NCBI RefSeq assembly: GCF_018598585.1
Contig: NZ_JAHESD010000060.1
Span: 1-33,948 of the forward strand
Direction of reading: 5' to 3'
Length of the DNA: 33,948 bases
DNA from: Chryseosolibacter indicum
GTDB taxonomy: Bacteria; Bacteroidota; Bacteroidia; Cytophagales; Cyclobacteriaceae
The position numbers and the translations under genes are program-made. Shown here piece after piece: positions 16,479 to 25,494 of the stretch; position 1 is the stretch's first letter; the number at the start of each line of letters is the position of its first letter. The notes beneath the pieces were generated by a model that saw only the letters and a list, made by a program, of their open reading frames with translations, was not told where the DNA came from and did no database searches.

Positions 16479-18896
16479 TCACTCAACCCTGAGATTATCC
16501 ACAGGATTTGTATTAGCAGCCTTTAAAGTCTGTGAGAAAATGGTTGTCAGCCCAAGGGCTAACACCACCGCCAGGCTTACAACGACTTCAAAAACTCCGA
16601 TCGGTGCATGATAATACTGTGCTTCTTGCAGCGTGAACTCCATTAAAAAGTAAACGCCAGGAATGGTGACAATACCCGCGATGGCCAGCAGTACAATAAA
16701 GTCTCTCGATAACAGGTACACCAGACTTTCGGAGGAAGCACCCATCACTTTCCGGATGCTCACTTCTTTCACCCGGTTTTTAACCGTAAACACGACTGTG
16801 CCTAATAAACCGAGGCAAGCTATGGTGATGGCCAACAATCCCATGAATCCCCACATCTTCACAATGTTGTCGTAAAAAGCGTATACACCGCTGATCTGAT
16901 CGGCGAGGAATTCGGCTTTGAACCTGTTGCCATTGCCGACAGGTTTCCAGGCTTCTTCCATTTCCGAAAAAGCCTGGCGCTCGTTGGTTGATTGAAGGTG
17001 AAAATTAGCATAGCGGAAATTCCCAGGCACATATTCGAAGAAGAAGTTTCCAATAGGGGATTGCAGGCTTGCGTAGTGAAAATCTTTCAAAATGCCCACA
17101 ACTCTCACTTCTCTTTTATCGGGCAGGATGATCACCTGATCGATGGCCCCGGAAGGATCGTTTGGGCTCAGACTTTCTGCAAATACTTCATTGATGATGA
17201 TAGAACGTGAGTTTTCGCCGGCGTCGATGGTAAAGTTCTTTCCCAACACAATATGAAGACCCATGTTTGTTATAAAGTTTTCATCAACGGACATCATGCT
17301 CGCGGCTATGGAATCTGAACTGTCAATCCGCTTCACATACAACCCTGGAACGTCTCCGGTTCCCACTGAGTGCGACGACATAGACATCAGAGAAACGAAG
17401 GAGAGCTTTTCAAATTCATTTTTGACCAATTGCGGGTCTGCCTGTTGAAGATCAACATTAAGTATTTTCTCCTGTTCGAATCCAAAATCATAGTTTATCG
17501 AGTACCGATACTGCTGCACCATGATCACCATGGCCATGGTAAAACCCAATGATAGGATAAATTGAGAGGTAATCACGATTTTGCGCAGCGTAAACTGGCT
17601 TCCCTTTTTTGTTTGCAACTCCTTTCCTTTTAAGGCATGAATTGGACCGATTTTCGAAAAATGGAGCGCGGGTACAACGCCCGCAACAAAGCCGACCAGG
17701 AGCGCGAAGAATAAGAAACCGGTAAAAGTTCCAAATGTTGGATTCAAATCTACTGTATCAAGTTCGCCGGTAATTGACAGGGTTTCATCTCGAATGATCT
17801 CGAAGAAAAAATACGACATCGTCACCGCCAGTAGCATAATGATCGTGCTTTCCATCACAAACTGCATAAAGATCTGCCCCTTCTGTCCGCCCATCACCTT
17901 ACGCACACCGATCTCTTTCATCCGTCTGAGTGATTGAGAGACAGCTAGACTTACGTAGTTGCTGCATGCCGCTAAGAGTATTAGCATGGGTATAACTCCC
18001 ATGAGCAACATTTCCTGGTAACTCCATTCGTTACCAAGGTCATTGTCAAGCTCTGGCCCGGGAACAATCTTATTGAGCGGTTGAAGCTCGAACGAAGCCT
18101 GCAATTCAGGTGTTTTGTATTTTTCCTTTGCAACGTCATTGAGGAAGGCTTCAATGGCAGAGGGACTTGAATTGTCAGAGAGCTGCAGGTAAGTGTATGA
18201 GTTGTAGAAGTTATTCCAATTCTTTTCTTCGTCTGTAAAAGACGCACCATGATAAGAAGTGAGCGTGGCGAACGAGATCAAAGCCTCGACCTTCAGGTGT
18301 GTGTTCTTCGGCATGTCGTTCGCAACACCTGTTACCATTACTTCACCAAACGGCTCAATGAATACAAGTTCGCCCATCGGATCTTTGTCCCCGAAGATTC
18401 TGGCAGCTGCGGATTCGGTAATAACCATCGTATTAGGCTTTGCAAGCGATGTAGCGGTGTTGCCCTGCAGCAGGGGAAAGTTGAACATCGAAAGATACTC
18501 TGCGTCCACAAAGTGTTTTTTAAGAGTAAATTTGGTGTCTCCATAACGAATATCCTGGTACGCTGTTCGGTGAATGCGAACAACCTTTTCCAAACCGGAG
18601 AAATTGTCTTTCAAAAGTTGAGCAGTACCGAAAGGCGCGGATGCGAACGAAGGATTCTCTTGCCGATCCCGAACGTGAGTAATTACCCTGTATATGTGCT
18701 CCTTATTTGAATGAAAGTTATCGAATTGAAAAATGAATACGACCATGGCAACGTAGAGCAGGTTGAGCGACATACCCAGTGCCAGGCCAAATACATTTAA
18801 AGTTGTAAAGAATTTATTCTTCGATAGGTTACGTGTGGCAGTCTTAAAATAATTTTTGAACATGGCGGGGTTGAACTGACCAGATTGATTTTTCAT
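16479..18896 (-). CDS. MacB/FtsX-type ABC transporter permease
   Basis: An 805-residue permease of the long Bacteroidota type (start ATG 18896; ATG 18863, giving MFKNYFKTATRNLSKNKFF, is the other choice). It has an N-terminal helix (LNVFGLALGMSLNLLYVAM), a MacB-type periplasmic core (IYRVITHVRD, ITESAAARIFGDKDPMGE), a first FtsX block (LLAACSNYVSLAVSQSLRRM, KEIGVRKVMGGQKGQI), and a second core and FtsX block (LLAITIACLGLLGTVVFTVK, KEVSIRKVMGASSESLVYLL). The cytoplasmic EIGVRKVMGG and EVSIRKVMGA segments are the coupling helices that meet the ATPase. The family drives export or mechanotransmission of lipoproteins, peptides or antimicrobials. No ATPase gene is adjacent, which is usual for orphan Bacteroidota permeases of this kind. 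A longer start at 18986 is unlikely because a promoter lies inside it. Confidence 0.9.
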   Translation of the reverse strand: MKNQSGQFNPAMFKNYFKTATRNLSKNKFFTTLNVFGLALGMSLNLLYVAMVVFIFQFDNFHSNKEHIYRVITHVRDRQENPSFASAPFGTAQLLKDNFSGLEKVVRIHRTAYQDIRYGDTKFTLKKHFVDAEYLSMFNFPLLQGNTATSLAKPNTMVITESAAARIFGDKDPMGELVFIEPFGEVMVTGVANDMPKNTHLKVEALISFATLTSYHGASFTDEEKNWNNFYNSYTYLQLSDNSSPSAIEAFLNDVAKEKYKTPELQASFELQPLNKIVPGPELDNDLGNEWSYQEMLLMGVIPMLILLAACSNYVSLAVSQSLRRMKEIGVRKVMGGQKGQIFMQFVMESTIIMLLAVTMSYFFFEIIRDETLSITGELDTVDLNPTFGTFTGFLFFALLVGFVAGVVPALHFSKIGPIHALKGKELQTKKGSQFTLRKIVITSQFILSLGFTMAMVIMVQQYRYSINYDFGFEQEKILNVDLQQADPQLVKNEFEKLSFVSLMSMSSHSVGTGDVPGLYVKRIDSSDSIAASMMSVDENFITNMGLHIVLGKNFTIDAGENSRSIIINEVFAESLSPNDPSGAIDQVIILPDKREVRVVGILKDFHYASLQSPIGNFFFEYVPGNFRYANFHLQSTNERQAFSEMEEAWKPVGNGNRFKAEFLADQISGVYAFYDNIVKMWGFMGLLAITIACLGLLGTVVFTVKNRVKEVSIRKVMGASSESLVYLLSRDFIVLLAIAGIVTIPGVYFLMEFTLQEAQYYHAPIGVFEVVVSLAVVLALGLTTIFSQTLKAANTNPVDNLRVE

Positions 18897-19600
18897 AGCA
18901 GATAGTTTGATTAAGTTTCCCAGGCGCGGCGTGTTGCAAAACAGTCGTGCGAGCAAAACTAATTTAAAAGAAATAATCACAATCACAAAATAACAGTATT
19001 GTCATTATGAAGCGCTTCGATTGTCTTCGTGCGATCGAATCCGTTGGACATGGGGTATCTTACTGGAAAAAGAGCATCAACAACCAATTTCTCTGAGGGT
19101 GATTTTTTGGGGGATGTTTCCACGATTTACACGTGAGCAATGAAGGCGAATTGGCCTGTTATAGCGTTGTTTACAAGAATAGAGAATGAGTAGAATTCAA
19201 CGCCTCGGTAAGTATCCGTTGACATGGAACCACAAATCTAAATTATTAAAGGAAGCTCTGGGGCCTAGGATTGGACGAGCGAGGTTCGCAGGGGTTGTGT
19301 TCAATGATTCTTTGAGTAATCAAACTATGAACGTTGGAAGCGATCTTTCATAATAATTTTGTATCGAATTGATCTGTACTACCTCCAAGATTATTTCCTT
19401 CTTGTTAGATCAGCTTCGATATCTATTGCACTGCTTTTTCGCTTTACTTCAAGTTGTTGTTACATCACTAAGTCTTTTAATAACCACGATGCTGCGCTTG
19501 GCAGCTTAAATCGCTTATGCATAAGATAATCGTTAATCACCCCTCAGTCTAGGCATTTGTTTGAAGTCCAGACGCTCATAGTTACATGGCATTTTGCCGT
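18897..19600. other. Intergenic region, no supported gene
   Basis: Apart from the permease promoter, I see no assigned feature. A 55-codon plus frame at 19186-19353 (starts MSRIQRLGKYPLTWNHKSKL) is open but unrecognised and has no neighbours on its strand. No hairpin with a T-run lies after the leftward Yellow-like gene that starts beyond it. Confidence 0.3.
18954..18983 (-). promoter_or_regulatory. Bacteroidota-type promoter of the MacB/FtsX permease
   Basis: On the minus strand ATTG (18983-18980) and TAGTTTTG (18961-18954, exact TAnnTTTG) are 18 bases apart, matching the -33/-7 pattern. Transcription would start near 18947, about 50 bases before ATG 18896, which argues for that start and against an upstream ATG at 18986. 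Confidence 0.5.
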
Positions 19601-20665
19601 TCAGGCGTCAGGCCACTTCATCCGGTAGATCGCGTAAGGAGTTGTCCGTTTATTCTCACCATCATTATAATCGGGTTGCCTATTGATCTGAGAGCAACTG
19701 ATGTATAAATAGCCATCATCGGTGATTGCGTAACTATCCGGCCAAATCAACCTTTCGTCTTCCACTAAATCTTCCTTCCTATGATCGGGCGTTACTTTTA
19801 CCATTTTGTAATTCTGATAATCTCCCAGGTAAAGGTTTCCGTTTTTGTCGAAGATCATTCCATCAGTTACTGAAAAACTTCCCAGGTCTTCTGCCAGCGC
19901 CTCGCATTTTTCTTCGTCTAATTCTTCATCGCGCAAGTATTCAGTTTTGATTCGGTACAGTTTGTTGTCGGTGAGTGGTTTGTAATACAGCCATTCACCA
20001 TCGCGAGTTAAGGCAATGCCATCGGATTGAAGATGTACAGGTTCTCCGTTCTTTTTGAATTCTTTCCCGTCCACGATCAATTTGAAAGAAGAATCATGTC
20101 TTACGGAATAATGATGACTAAGTAATTCCCTGATCGTTCCCGATTCAAGATCGATGACTACAATTCCACCTTCATTTGAGTTGGTTAAATAAGCAAAATT
20201 TCGTTGCGTATCGACGCGCACATCGTTGATATAACTTTTGTTGCTGAGTATTCCATCGAACCGGTACACTTCTTCTATGCTATTAGTTTTCAAGTTAAAT
20301 TTTACAAGCTTAAAACTACTGTCATATACTTCTTCCATGTTCGGACAGGCCGGATCAACTACCCAAAGATTGTTCTGATCATCCACATATACAGCCTGCA
20401 CGCACACCCATTTATTTTTTCCGTCATCCCCATGCTTCCAACTGTTCCACTGTTCGTCCGGGTAAGGGTTGCATGCGTCGGGTCCGACAATTTCAACAAC
20501 TCCCCATTTGTGCGGACCGGGCCATAGCGGATAGCAGGTAAACACACGGCCGTCTTTTGATACGGCCACACCGGTGAGCTGATAAGTATCGTCTGAAAAC
20601 ACGTGTTCTAATTCAATATTGTTTAAAGTTGTAGTCGGTTCGGATTGATAATTTTTTGTATTCAT
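19601..20665 (-). CDS. Major Royal Jelly/Yellow-family beta-propeller protein
   Basis: A 354-residue protein with the marks of the MRJP/Yellow family: LTGVAVSKDGRVFTCYPLWP near the N-terminus, WVCVQAVYVDDQNNLWVVDP, SYINDVRVDTQRNFAYLTNS, LQSDGIALTRDGEWLYYKPL and WPDSYAITDDGYLYISCSQI. These are six-bladed propeller blades like those of the SMP-30/gluconolactonase superfamily. No signal peptide is visible, so it seems cytoplasmic as read. Bacterial relatives are of unknown function; insect members bind or process amine-type ligands. It stands alone with about 500-bp gaps on both sides. The family assignment is good; an enzymatic role (lactonase-like) is only a guess. Confidence 0.85.
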   Translation of the reverse strand: MNTKNYQSEPTTTLNNIELEHVFSDDTYQLTGVAVSKDGRVFTCYPLWPGPHKWGVVEIVGPDACNPYPDEQWNSWKHGDDGKNKWVCVQAVYVDDQNNLWVVDPACPNMEEVYDSSFKLVKFNLKTNSIEEVYRFDGILSNKSYINDVRVDTQRNFAYLTNSNEGGIVVIDLESGTIRELLSHHYSVRHDSSFKLIVDGKEFKKNGEPVHLQSDGIALTRDGEWLYYKPLTDNKLYRIKTEYLRDEELDEEKCEALAEDLGSFSVTDGMIFDKNGNLYLGDYQNYKMVKVTPDHRKEDLVEDERLIWPDSYAITDDGYLYISCSQINRQPDYNDGENKRTTPYAIYRMKWPDA

Positions 20666-21163
20666 GATTGGCTTGTTTAAAGTTAAAAATCGAGCAGCGC
20701 TAGGTCAGGCTTTTTCTTCATAGAACTGCTCGTGTAGTCTTTTTCGCTTTTCATTTTATTGCGAGAGTAACATTATCGTTCCTATGTCATGACTTACGCA
20801 TTTCATCCAGCCGGAGCAAAGACAGAACGCATGTTATGCCCACGCTCATATACTTTTAGATCAGGAGGAGGGAAGGTGTCAAATGCATAAGCCTTAGTTT
20901 AATTTTTAATTGATTTGATATTGGTCGGATGATTTGAAAAACGGGAATCTAATAATCCATTCATGCAATGTTCAATTTCTCCTCGGGGAAGGTTTTCGTT
21001 CTTAGGTACGCTCGGGCATACAAATGATTAAGGCGGCTGAGGTCTTTTCACAATGCGTTGCTATCACATCTTCATTTGCAATCAATAAGATATCAGCCAA
21101 AAACATTTTTCAGGTGCGTTTGGGTTGATGCAACAATCTATGCTAGCTTTCGCGAGCGTTCGC
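20666..21163. other. Intergenic region, no supported gene
   Basis: Just upstream of the Yellow-like gene the sequence carries a 7-bp inverted repeat (CGAGCAG about 20692-20698 with CTGCTCG about 20727-20733) and a 23-codon minus frame (MKSEKDYTSSSMKKKPDLAL) that could be chance. TAACTTTA on the minus strand is a one-mismatch -7 element without partner. Nothing else is recognised. Confidence 0.3.
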
Positions 21164-21706
21164 TTATTCTTGCTTTTTCCTTGACATCAGTATAATCCCA
21201 GCTGTGATCACTACTGCCGTAACTGCCATCCTGCCAACAAAGGCTGATCGATTATGCTTCCATTCCGCTCTCCATCCGCGCTCAATCCATGGGTTAGGAA
21301 GAATACCATGTCTCAAGTCATTGAGTTTTCCCTGAATAACATCTACGCGATCTGCCAGTATGAGTGTCATCCAGCGCGTCGCGGTTGCTTCACTAAACTT
21401 ATATGCATATCTTCGGATGGCTCCGCTCAGACCCGATGGAGGCGTAGACGTTCCAAATACCCGTGTAATATTAGGGCGTTCGATGGAACGAAAAATCTCC
21501 ATGTCCTGACGCTGCTGAGGTGCCTTTACATAATTGAGACGCTCATGGTCCGCACCATTCGAACGTTTCATCGGATAGGTGGGATCGTTGTCAGGATCTG
21601 CGTCCATACCCCAGCCCGGAATATTCTGGACATGATTATCCATATTTCGATTTGCAATTTCCCGATCCAGTGGCGGTTCAATGATATCTTCTAATACATT
21701 TTTCAT
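21164..21706 (-). CDS. Conserved protein with C-terminal membrane anchor, co-transcribed with the dehydrogenase
   Basis: A 180-residue protein of unknown function. It has a polar N-terminal half rich in Asp, Asn and Pro (NIPGWGMDADPDNDPTYPMK) and a central part with IRRYAYKFSEATATRWMTLI. A single C-terminal helix at about residues 158-175 (RMAVTAVVITAGIILM) is followed by a basic tail RKKQE, so it is probably a tail-anchored inner-membrane protein. Its ATG lies 10 bases after the stop of the upstream zinc-dependent dehydrogenase, so the two form an operon. I recall no named family with confidence; the WGMDADP segment with a following dehydrogenase gene suggests a stress- or aldehyde-related accessory protein, which is inference. 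Confidence 0.7.
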   Translation of the reverse strand: MKNVLEDIIEPPLDREIANRNMDNHVQNIPGWGMDADPDNDPTYPMKRSNGADHERLNYVKAPQQRQDMEIFRSIERPNITRVFGTSTPPSGLSGAIRRYAYKFSEATATRWMTLILADRVDVIQGKLNDLRHGILPNPWIERGWRAEWKHNRSAFVGRMAVTAVVITAGIILMSRKKQE

Positions 21707-21716
21707 AACTAGGAAT

Positions 21717-22877
21717 TTAAGCTGCGTATGCTCTTGGTGGAATTAACAATGGTTTGATAATGTTGTCCAGCTTTTTGGAAAACATGCGATAAGCATCTGA
21801 CACTTCTTCGAGAGGAATACGGTGTGAGATGATACCTTTGGGATTCAGCCTTCCACTCATAACATGGTCTATGAGTTTAGGCAAGAGGCGCTTGACCGAA
21901 GCCTGATTGGCGCGCACCGTAATACCTTTGTTCATTAGGCTGCCAATAGGAGCAAGGTTCCATGGTGGACCGTATACGCCTATAATCGATAAGATGCCAC
22001 CTTTCTTCAGTGAATTGATTGCCCAGTGCAAAGCGGTGGCACTGCCGGCCTGCATCAACAGTCCTTTACCTGTGATGTCTTGCAATGCATCACCTTGAGC
22101 ATCGCATCCTACTGCATCAATACACACATGGGCGCCATACCAATCGGTGAGTTTCTTTACAAACACCACAGGATCCTTCATTTCGTTGAAATTGTAGGCC
22201 TCGCAGTAAGAATACTTTTTTGCGAACTCGAGGCGGTAATCAATGTGATCAATGATGATGACGCGGCCGGCTCCAAAGAACCATGCGCACCGTGCTGCCA
22301 TGATACCAACCGGACCTGCCCCGAATACTACTACGGTGTCACCTTTTTGGATGCCAGCCTGTTCAGCTGCCTGATAGCCCGTCGGTACGACGTCAGTCAG
22401 CAACACGGCGTCTTCGATGTCCATGCCTTCGGGAATTTTTGTCGGGCTTACGTCTGCATACGGCACACGTACGTATTCAGCCTGACCTCCATCATAACCT
22501 CCGCCCGTATGAGCATAGCCGAAAAAGCCGCCCACTGCTGTAGCTTCCGGGTTTGCCTCGTGACAATTTCCATAGAGTTCCTGCTTACAAAAAGGACAGG
22601 TACCGCAGGCGATGTTAAACGGCACCAGTACATGATCGCCAACTTTCAGGTTCTGTACACCTGATCCAATTTCTTCTACTATACCAGTAAATTCATGACC
22701 GAAGGTCATGCCTACACGAGTATCTGGCACCAACCCATGGTATAGGTGCAGGTCTGAGCCACAAACAAGTGACCGGGTGACGCGGACAATTGCATCGTAG
22801 GGATGCTCGATCTCCGGTTCAGGCCTGTTGCGGTCGGGCCGGATTTGATACGGCCCTCGGAAATTCATAGCTAACAT
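21717..22877 (-). CDS. Zinc-dependent alcohol dehydrogenase (formaldehyde-dehydrogenase-like MDR)
   Basis: A 386-residue medium-chain dehydrogenase. Catalytic zinc ligands are Cys39 in LVCGSDLHLYHG and the His of GMTFGHEFTG; the structural zinc site is CGTCPFCKQELYGNC. The cofactor fold shows VVVFGAGPVGIMAA followed by VIIIDHIDYR, an NAD-type end with acidic Asp. The length and the N-terminal motif MNFRGPYQIR place it with glutathione-independent formaldehyde-dehydrogenase-like proteins (FdhA-like) common in soil bacteria. It likely oxidises an alcohol or aldehyde with NAD. Start chosen at ATG 22877 (MLAMNFRG); an ATG at 22928 would add an odd extension, and 22868 is also possible. It heads an operon with the tail-anchored protein that follows by 10 bases. 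Confidence 0.9.
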   Translation of the reverse strand: MLAMNFRGPYQIRPDRNRPEPEIEHPYDAIVRVTRSLVCGSDLHLYHGLVPDTRVGMTFGHEFTGIVEEIGSGVQNLKVGDHVLVPFNIACGTCPFCKQELYGNCHEANPEATAVGGFFGYAHTGGGYDGGQAEYVRVPYADVSPTKIPEGMDIEDAVLLTDVVPTGYQAAEQAGIQKGDTVVVFGAGPVGIMAARCAWFFGAGRVIIIDHIDYRLEFAKKYSYCEAYNFNEMKDPVVFVKKLTDWYGAHVCIDAVGCDAQGDALQDITGKGLLMQAGSATALHWAINSLKKGGILSIIGVYGPPWNLAPIGSLMNKGITVRANQASVKRLLPKLIDHVMSGRLNPKGIISHRIPLEEVSDAYRMFSKKLDNIIKPLLIPPRAYAA

Positions 22878-24101
22878 AAACGAGTTATTAAGTGAAACAT
22901 TAAACCAGGTCCAGGATTGTCGCACCACTGAAAAAATGCAGACCTCATTTCGAAAAAAAAAGTAGACGTTACTTAAAAAAAACTCGGGGTCCTGACTATC
23001 TGCTCTGTTATGATTGTAAAGTGCCTGAGATTCGCCTAGACAATTTCATGCCAATCGTGGTTTAATTTCTATAGCTTTTTCGAGTAGCGGTCATGCGAGA
23101 GCAGGAGTTTGACTTTTAAGGAGCAACTTTAGTCTCAACTCTGTTGAGGTTGTTGACCAGTACCATGTTTATCGACATGAATTTCCATTCATGCCAACTA
23201 TAGAATGCAAGATGCTATGCCTATGCCAGCTGTTAGCTTTATTAACTAATTACGCGATGAATCATAATTGAATGGATTGAAGAAGACACAATAACAACTT
23301 ATACCTGTCTTAGTTGTTTCATGTGGCTTTTGGAGCTTCACCCATATTCGCATTAGCTTATTGTCTGATCGCACGTATTCGCCAATGAACGGCAAGTTAA
23401 AAGTACAGATAGGCAGAGTGCGACAAAACTGGTAATACCTTAGAGAAATCACACGATGCACTCAATTAGATATCATAGAATATTTTTTTGACAAGCAGAA
23501 CTTCAGATATTCATCAGTTAGATATTTGCTATATTTCATTTCCGATGCAAAATGTGAACTCCATTATTAGTCAGCGTGTTAACTGACTCGAGTAACGAAA
23601 TGATAACAAGTATTACCTGACCATCACTCAACAACTCTAAAGATCCCCAAATGAGTTTGAGCTTTTTGTTACTTCTGTTACTCCAAGCAAAGTTAAGTAG
23701 GCCACTCAGACGATCAAAGACATTCCAAATGATGGAAAGATGATTTTCCGATTCAAAGTTGTTTGGCATGATGGCATGTGGCAGATAATTGCAAGGCGCG
23801 TCAGCACGACGATCAATGAATGTTAACAAACTTGAATTCCTCAAAACTTTGACGCAAGTTTATAGCAGGTACGTGCGACTAGATTCATTGCATAATTAAT
23901 CTAGATATCTATGGCGAGGTGTGCATTGGGTGATTTGCAAGTCAACTATTTGGTGAAGTGTCGCCCATAGTTCTTTAGACAGTTTGATATGACCAACAAT
24001 GAACTAGTTCTCTACAAGGTCGTGCCATCCAGACTGGAACTCTTGCATTTCAGTTCAACAATTTCACAAAGTATATTTGTTTTCCTGTTAATCTACGGCA
24101 T

Positions 24102-24239
24102 TTATCTATACATATTTAAAAGGTCATATTCCCGTTCTCCCTTGCAATAGATGTTGAGGTACAATGTGATATTTCCGTTTGCCAACTCCTTCCGCCGAAT
24201 TTTGATAGGTTCCTTCCTCTGCTTTTCCTTTCTCTTCAT
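24102..24239 (-). pseudogene. Tyrosine recombinase (integrase) N-terminus, truncated
   Basis: From ATG 24239 the minus strand reads MKRKEKQRKEPIKIRRKEL, then ANGNITLYLNIYCKGEREYD, LLNMYR and a TAA. This matches the Arm DNA-binding start of Bacteroidota tyrosine integrases, in which an RRK.L.NG...LYL.IY..G.R.Y.FL.LYL pattern is typical. Past the stop, the same frame still reads MP, stop, INRKTNILCEIVELKCKS, faintly like the next helix, but neither the core-binding nor the catalytic domain (R..H.R.Y) can be found. It is thus a 45-codon stub of a lost mobile element integrase. Confidence 0.65.
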
Positions 24240-24354
24240 GACCGTATTTTATTGTTTGGCGAAAAATGATTTGATGTCGTCTTTTCATAATCACTGTCCT
24301 TGATAGAAGCTTTCTATTCTTTAGCTTCTTTTATTCAATGAGACGAAAAAAGTG

Positions 24355-24372
24355 TGCGGACACTGATCCGCA
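24355..24372 (-). repeat. 6-bp GC-rich hairpin with T6 tail
   Basis: TGCGGA and TCCGCA pair around CACTGA. Read leftward, the stem is followed after CAC by TTTTTT, so it may be a weak intrinsic terminator upstream of the integrase relic, or an element end. Function not shown. Confidence 0.35.
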
Positions 24373-24529
24373 TTAGTTCCGGCGCATCGCTTCGAAATAT
24401 TCCTAAGCGGTGTTCGCTAAGGTTTTAGAAGGCGAAGTAACAGTTGACTAATTTGTGCATTAAGAAGCTTAGCTTTTTTCTTCTTTGGCAAGTCGCTTAT
24501 ACTGGTAGCTGTTACACACTTAGAGCAAG

Positions 24530-24547
24530 AACCTTGTGAACAAGGTT
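24530..24547. repeat. 7-bp inverted repeat AACCTTG/CAAGGTT
   Basis: A perfect 7-bp stem with a TGAA loop in the gene-poor region. No T-run follows on either strand, so it may be a protein-binding site or chance. Confidence 0.3.
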
Positions 24548-25024
24548 TTGGCCGTGAATTTCTGCCCGCAAAATTCACAAACTTTTTTGAACTGTGATGT
24601 TTTGAGCTCATATGTCAGAAATGTCCGATTTACTTCATAAGACATGCCTTGGACTACTCTTGTCTATTTAAGACCCATCGCGTAACGTGTACGTTCCATC
24701 TGTAATACTTTATTTTTAATATATAACTGGAATACCTTTGCTGTTCGACTTGACTCATAATTAATTCAAGATTACATTCTATGAATGCATCTTTAGGAAC
24801 TGTTTTGTTTTTTGCAAAAGAATAGAAGAGCGAGGACTCTATTATAGCTTAGTTAATATGATATAAGTTTCTCAGCAACATTAGTTTTATAACAAAAACC
24901 AAATCTAAGTACTTTTACTGATTAATAGAAACTACATTAGTTATTACACTATGAGATTAAGTTAACATTGTTTTTGCATTTAAGTATTTTTATGCCTCCA
25001 TTTTAGTTTGTGGTTTTTTCGATT

Positions 25025-25032
25025 TATCTTTG
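25025..25032 (+). promoter_or_regulatory. Candidate -7 element of the secretion/pilus operon
   Basis: TATCTTTG is an exact TAnnTTTG match 22 bases before the pseudopilin ATG at 25055, so the leader would be about 15 bases. TTTT at 25001-25004 is 20 bases upstream, and TTTG at 25007-25010 only 14, so the -33 half is weak. Its place at the head of a ten-gene run makes it the likely operon promoter. Confidence 0.4.
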
Positions 25033-25054
25033 ATCTCACGTTTTGCCCCACAAA

Positions 25055-25483
25055 ATGAATAAAGTTCCCTATCTCTCACTCCATCAGCGTGTAAAAGCAT
25101 TCACGTTAACTGAGCTCTTAGTTGTTTTAGTGATCATCGGTATTTTAGTATTAATGTCTCTACCGGTATTAATGCCGCTTATTTCGAGAACAAGAAGTGT
25201 GGAGGCAAAGCAAGGCTTAAAGCATATCTATACCCTAGAAAAAACACATTTCTACGAATTTTCCAAGTATTCTTCTGACCTAGAAAGAATTGGTTTTGAG
25301 CAAGAAAAACTTGTCTCTGAAGGAGAGGACGGTAAAGCAAACTACACATTTGAAGTAATCTCAGCAGATTCTAAAAACTTCCTGGCACGTGCTACTGCTG
25401 TCGTCGATTTTGATGGAGATGGTCAATTTAATGTATGGGAGATTGATGATAAAAACAATCTTCTGGAGGTTGTTAAAGATTAG
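25055..25483 (+). CDS. Type IV pilin-like major pseudopilin with EF-hand-like loop
   Basis: A 142-residue prepilin (ATG 25055; a TTG at 25043 is less likely). The class III signal is KAFTLTELLVVLVIIGILVL: short basic leader, cleavage expected before Phe16, and Glu20 at mature position +5, followed by a hydrophobic assembly helix. The C-terminal part holds DFDGDGQFNVWE, a perfect 12-position EF-hand loop (D-x-D-x-DG then E), and then EIDD; calcium also stabilises GspG-type pseudopilins. It is the only pilin-like gene in the cluster, so it is probably the major subunit of a short pseudopilus. The prepilin peptidase gene follows 11 bases later. Homology to GspG/PilA-like proteins is inferred from the N-terminus. 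Confidence 0.88.
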   Translation: MNKVPYLSLHQRVKAFTLTELLVVLVIIGILVLMSLPVLMPLISRTRSVEAKQGLKHIYTLEKTHFYEFSKYSSDLERIGFEQEKLVSEGEDGKANYTFEVISADSKNFLARATAVVDFDGDGQFNVWEIDDKNNLLEVVKD

Positions 25484-25494
25484 AATTCATTTTT

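Larger units (their letters stand above)
22878..25054. other. Gene-poor 2.2-kb stretch with integrase relic
   Basis: This is the longest stretch without an intact gene. It contains the truncated tyrosine integrase at 24102-24239 (own entry), two small palindromes at 24355-24372 and 24530-24547, and a run of AT-rich DNA at 24.7-25.0 kb before the secretion operon. Minus frames at 23246-23461, 23536-23844 and 24417-24611 are open but unrecognised and without expression signals; I do not call them genes. The debris looks like the edge of an old integrated element. Confidence 0.45.

Noticed and set aside
18249-18710. 153-codon plus-strand frame
   Set aside because: It is antisense to the first periplasmic core of the MacB/FtsX permease and has no recognisable domain.
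22026-22664. 212-codon plus-strand frame, the longest antisense frame
   Set aside because: It is antisense to the dehydrogenase with all zinc and NAD motifs; low-complexity Cys/His-rich translation is typical of a shadow.
23536-23844. 102-codon minus-strand frame in the gene-poor region
   Set aside because: No family resemblance, no promoter-like element, no neighbours; not enough to call a gene.
22878-25054. CRISPR array or tandem repeats
   Set aside because: No regularly spaced direct repeats were found; only isolated short palindromes.
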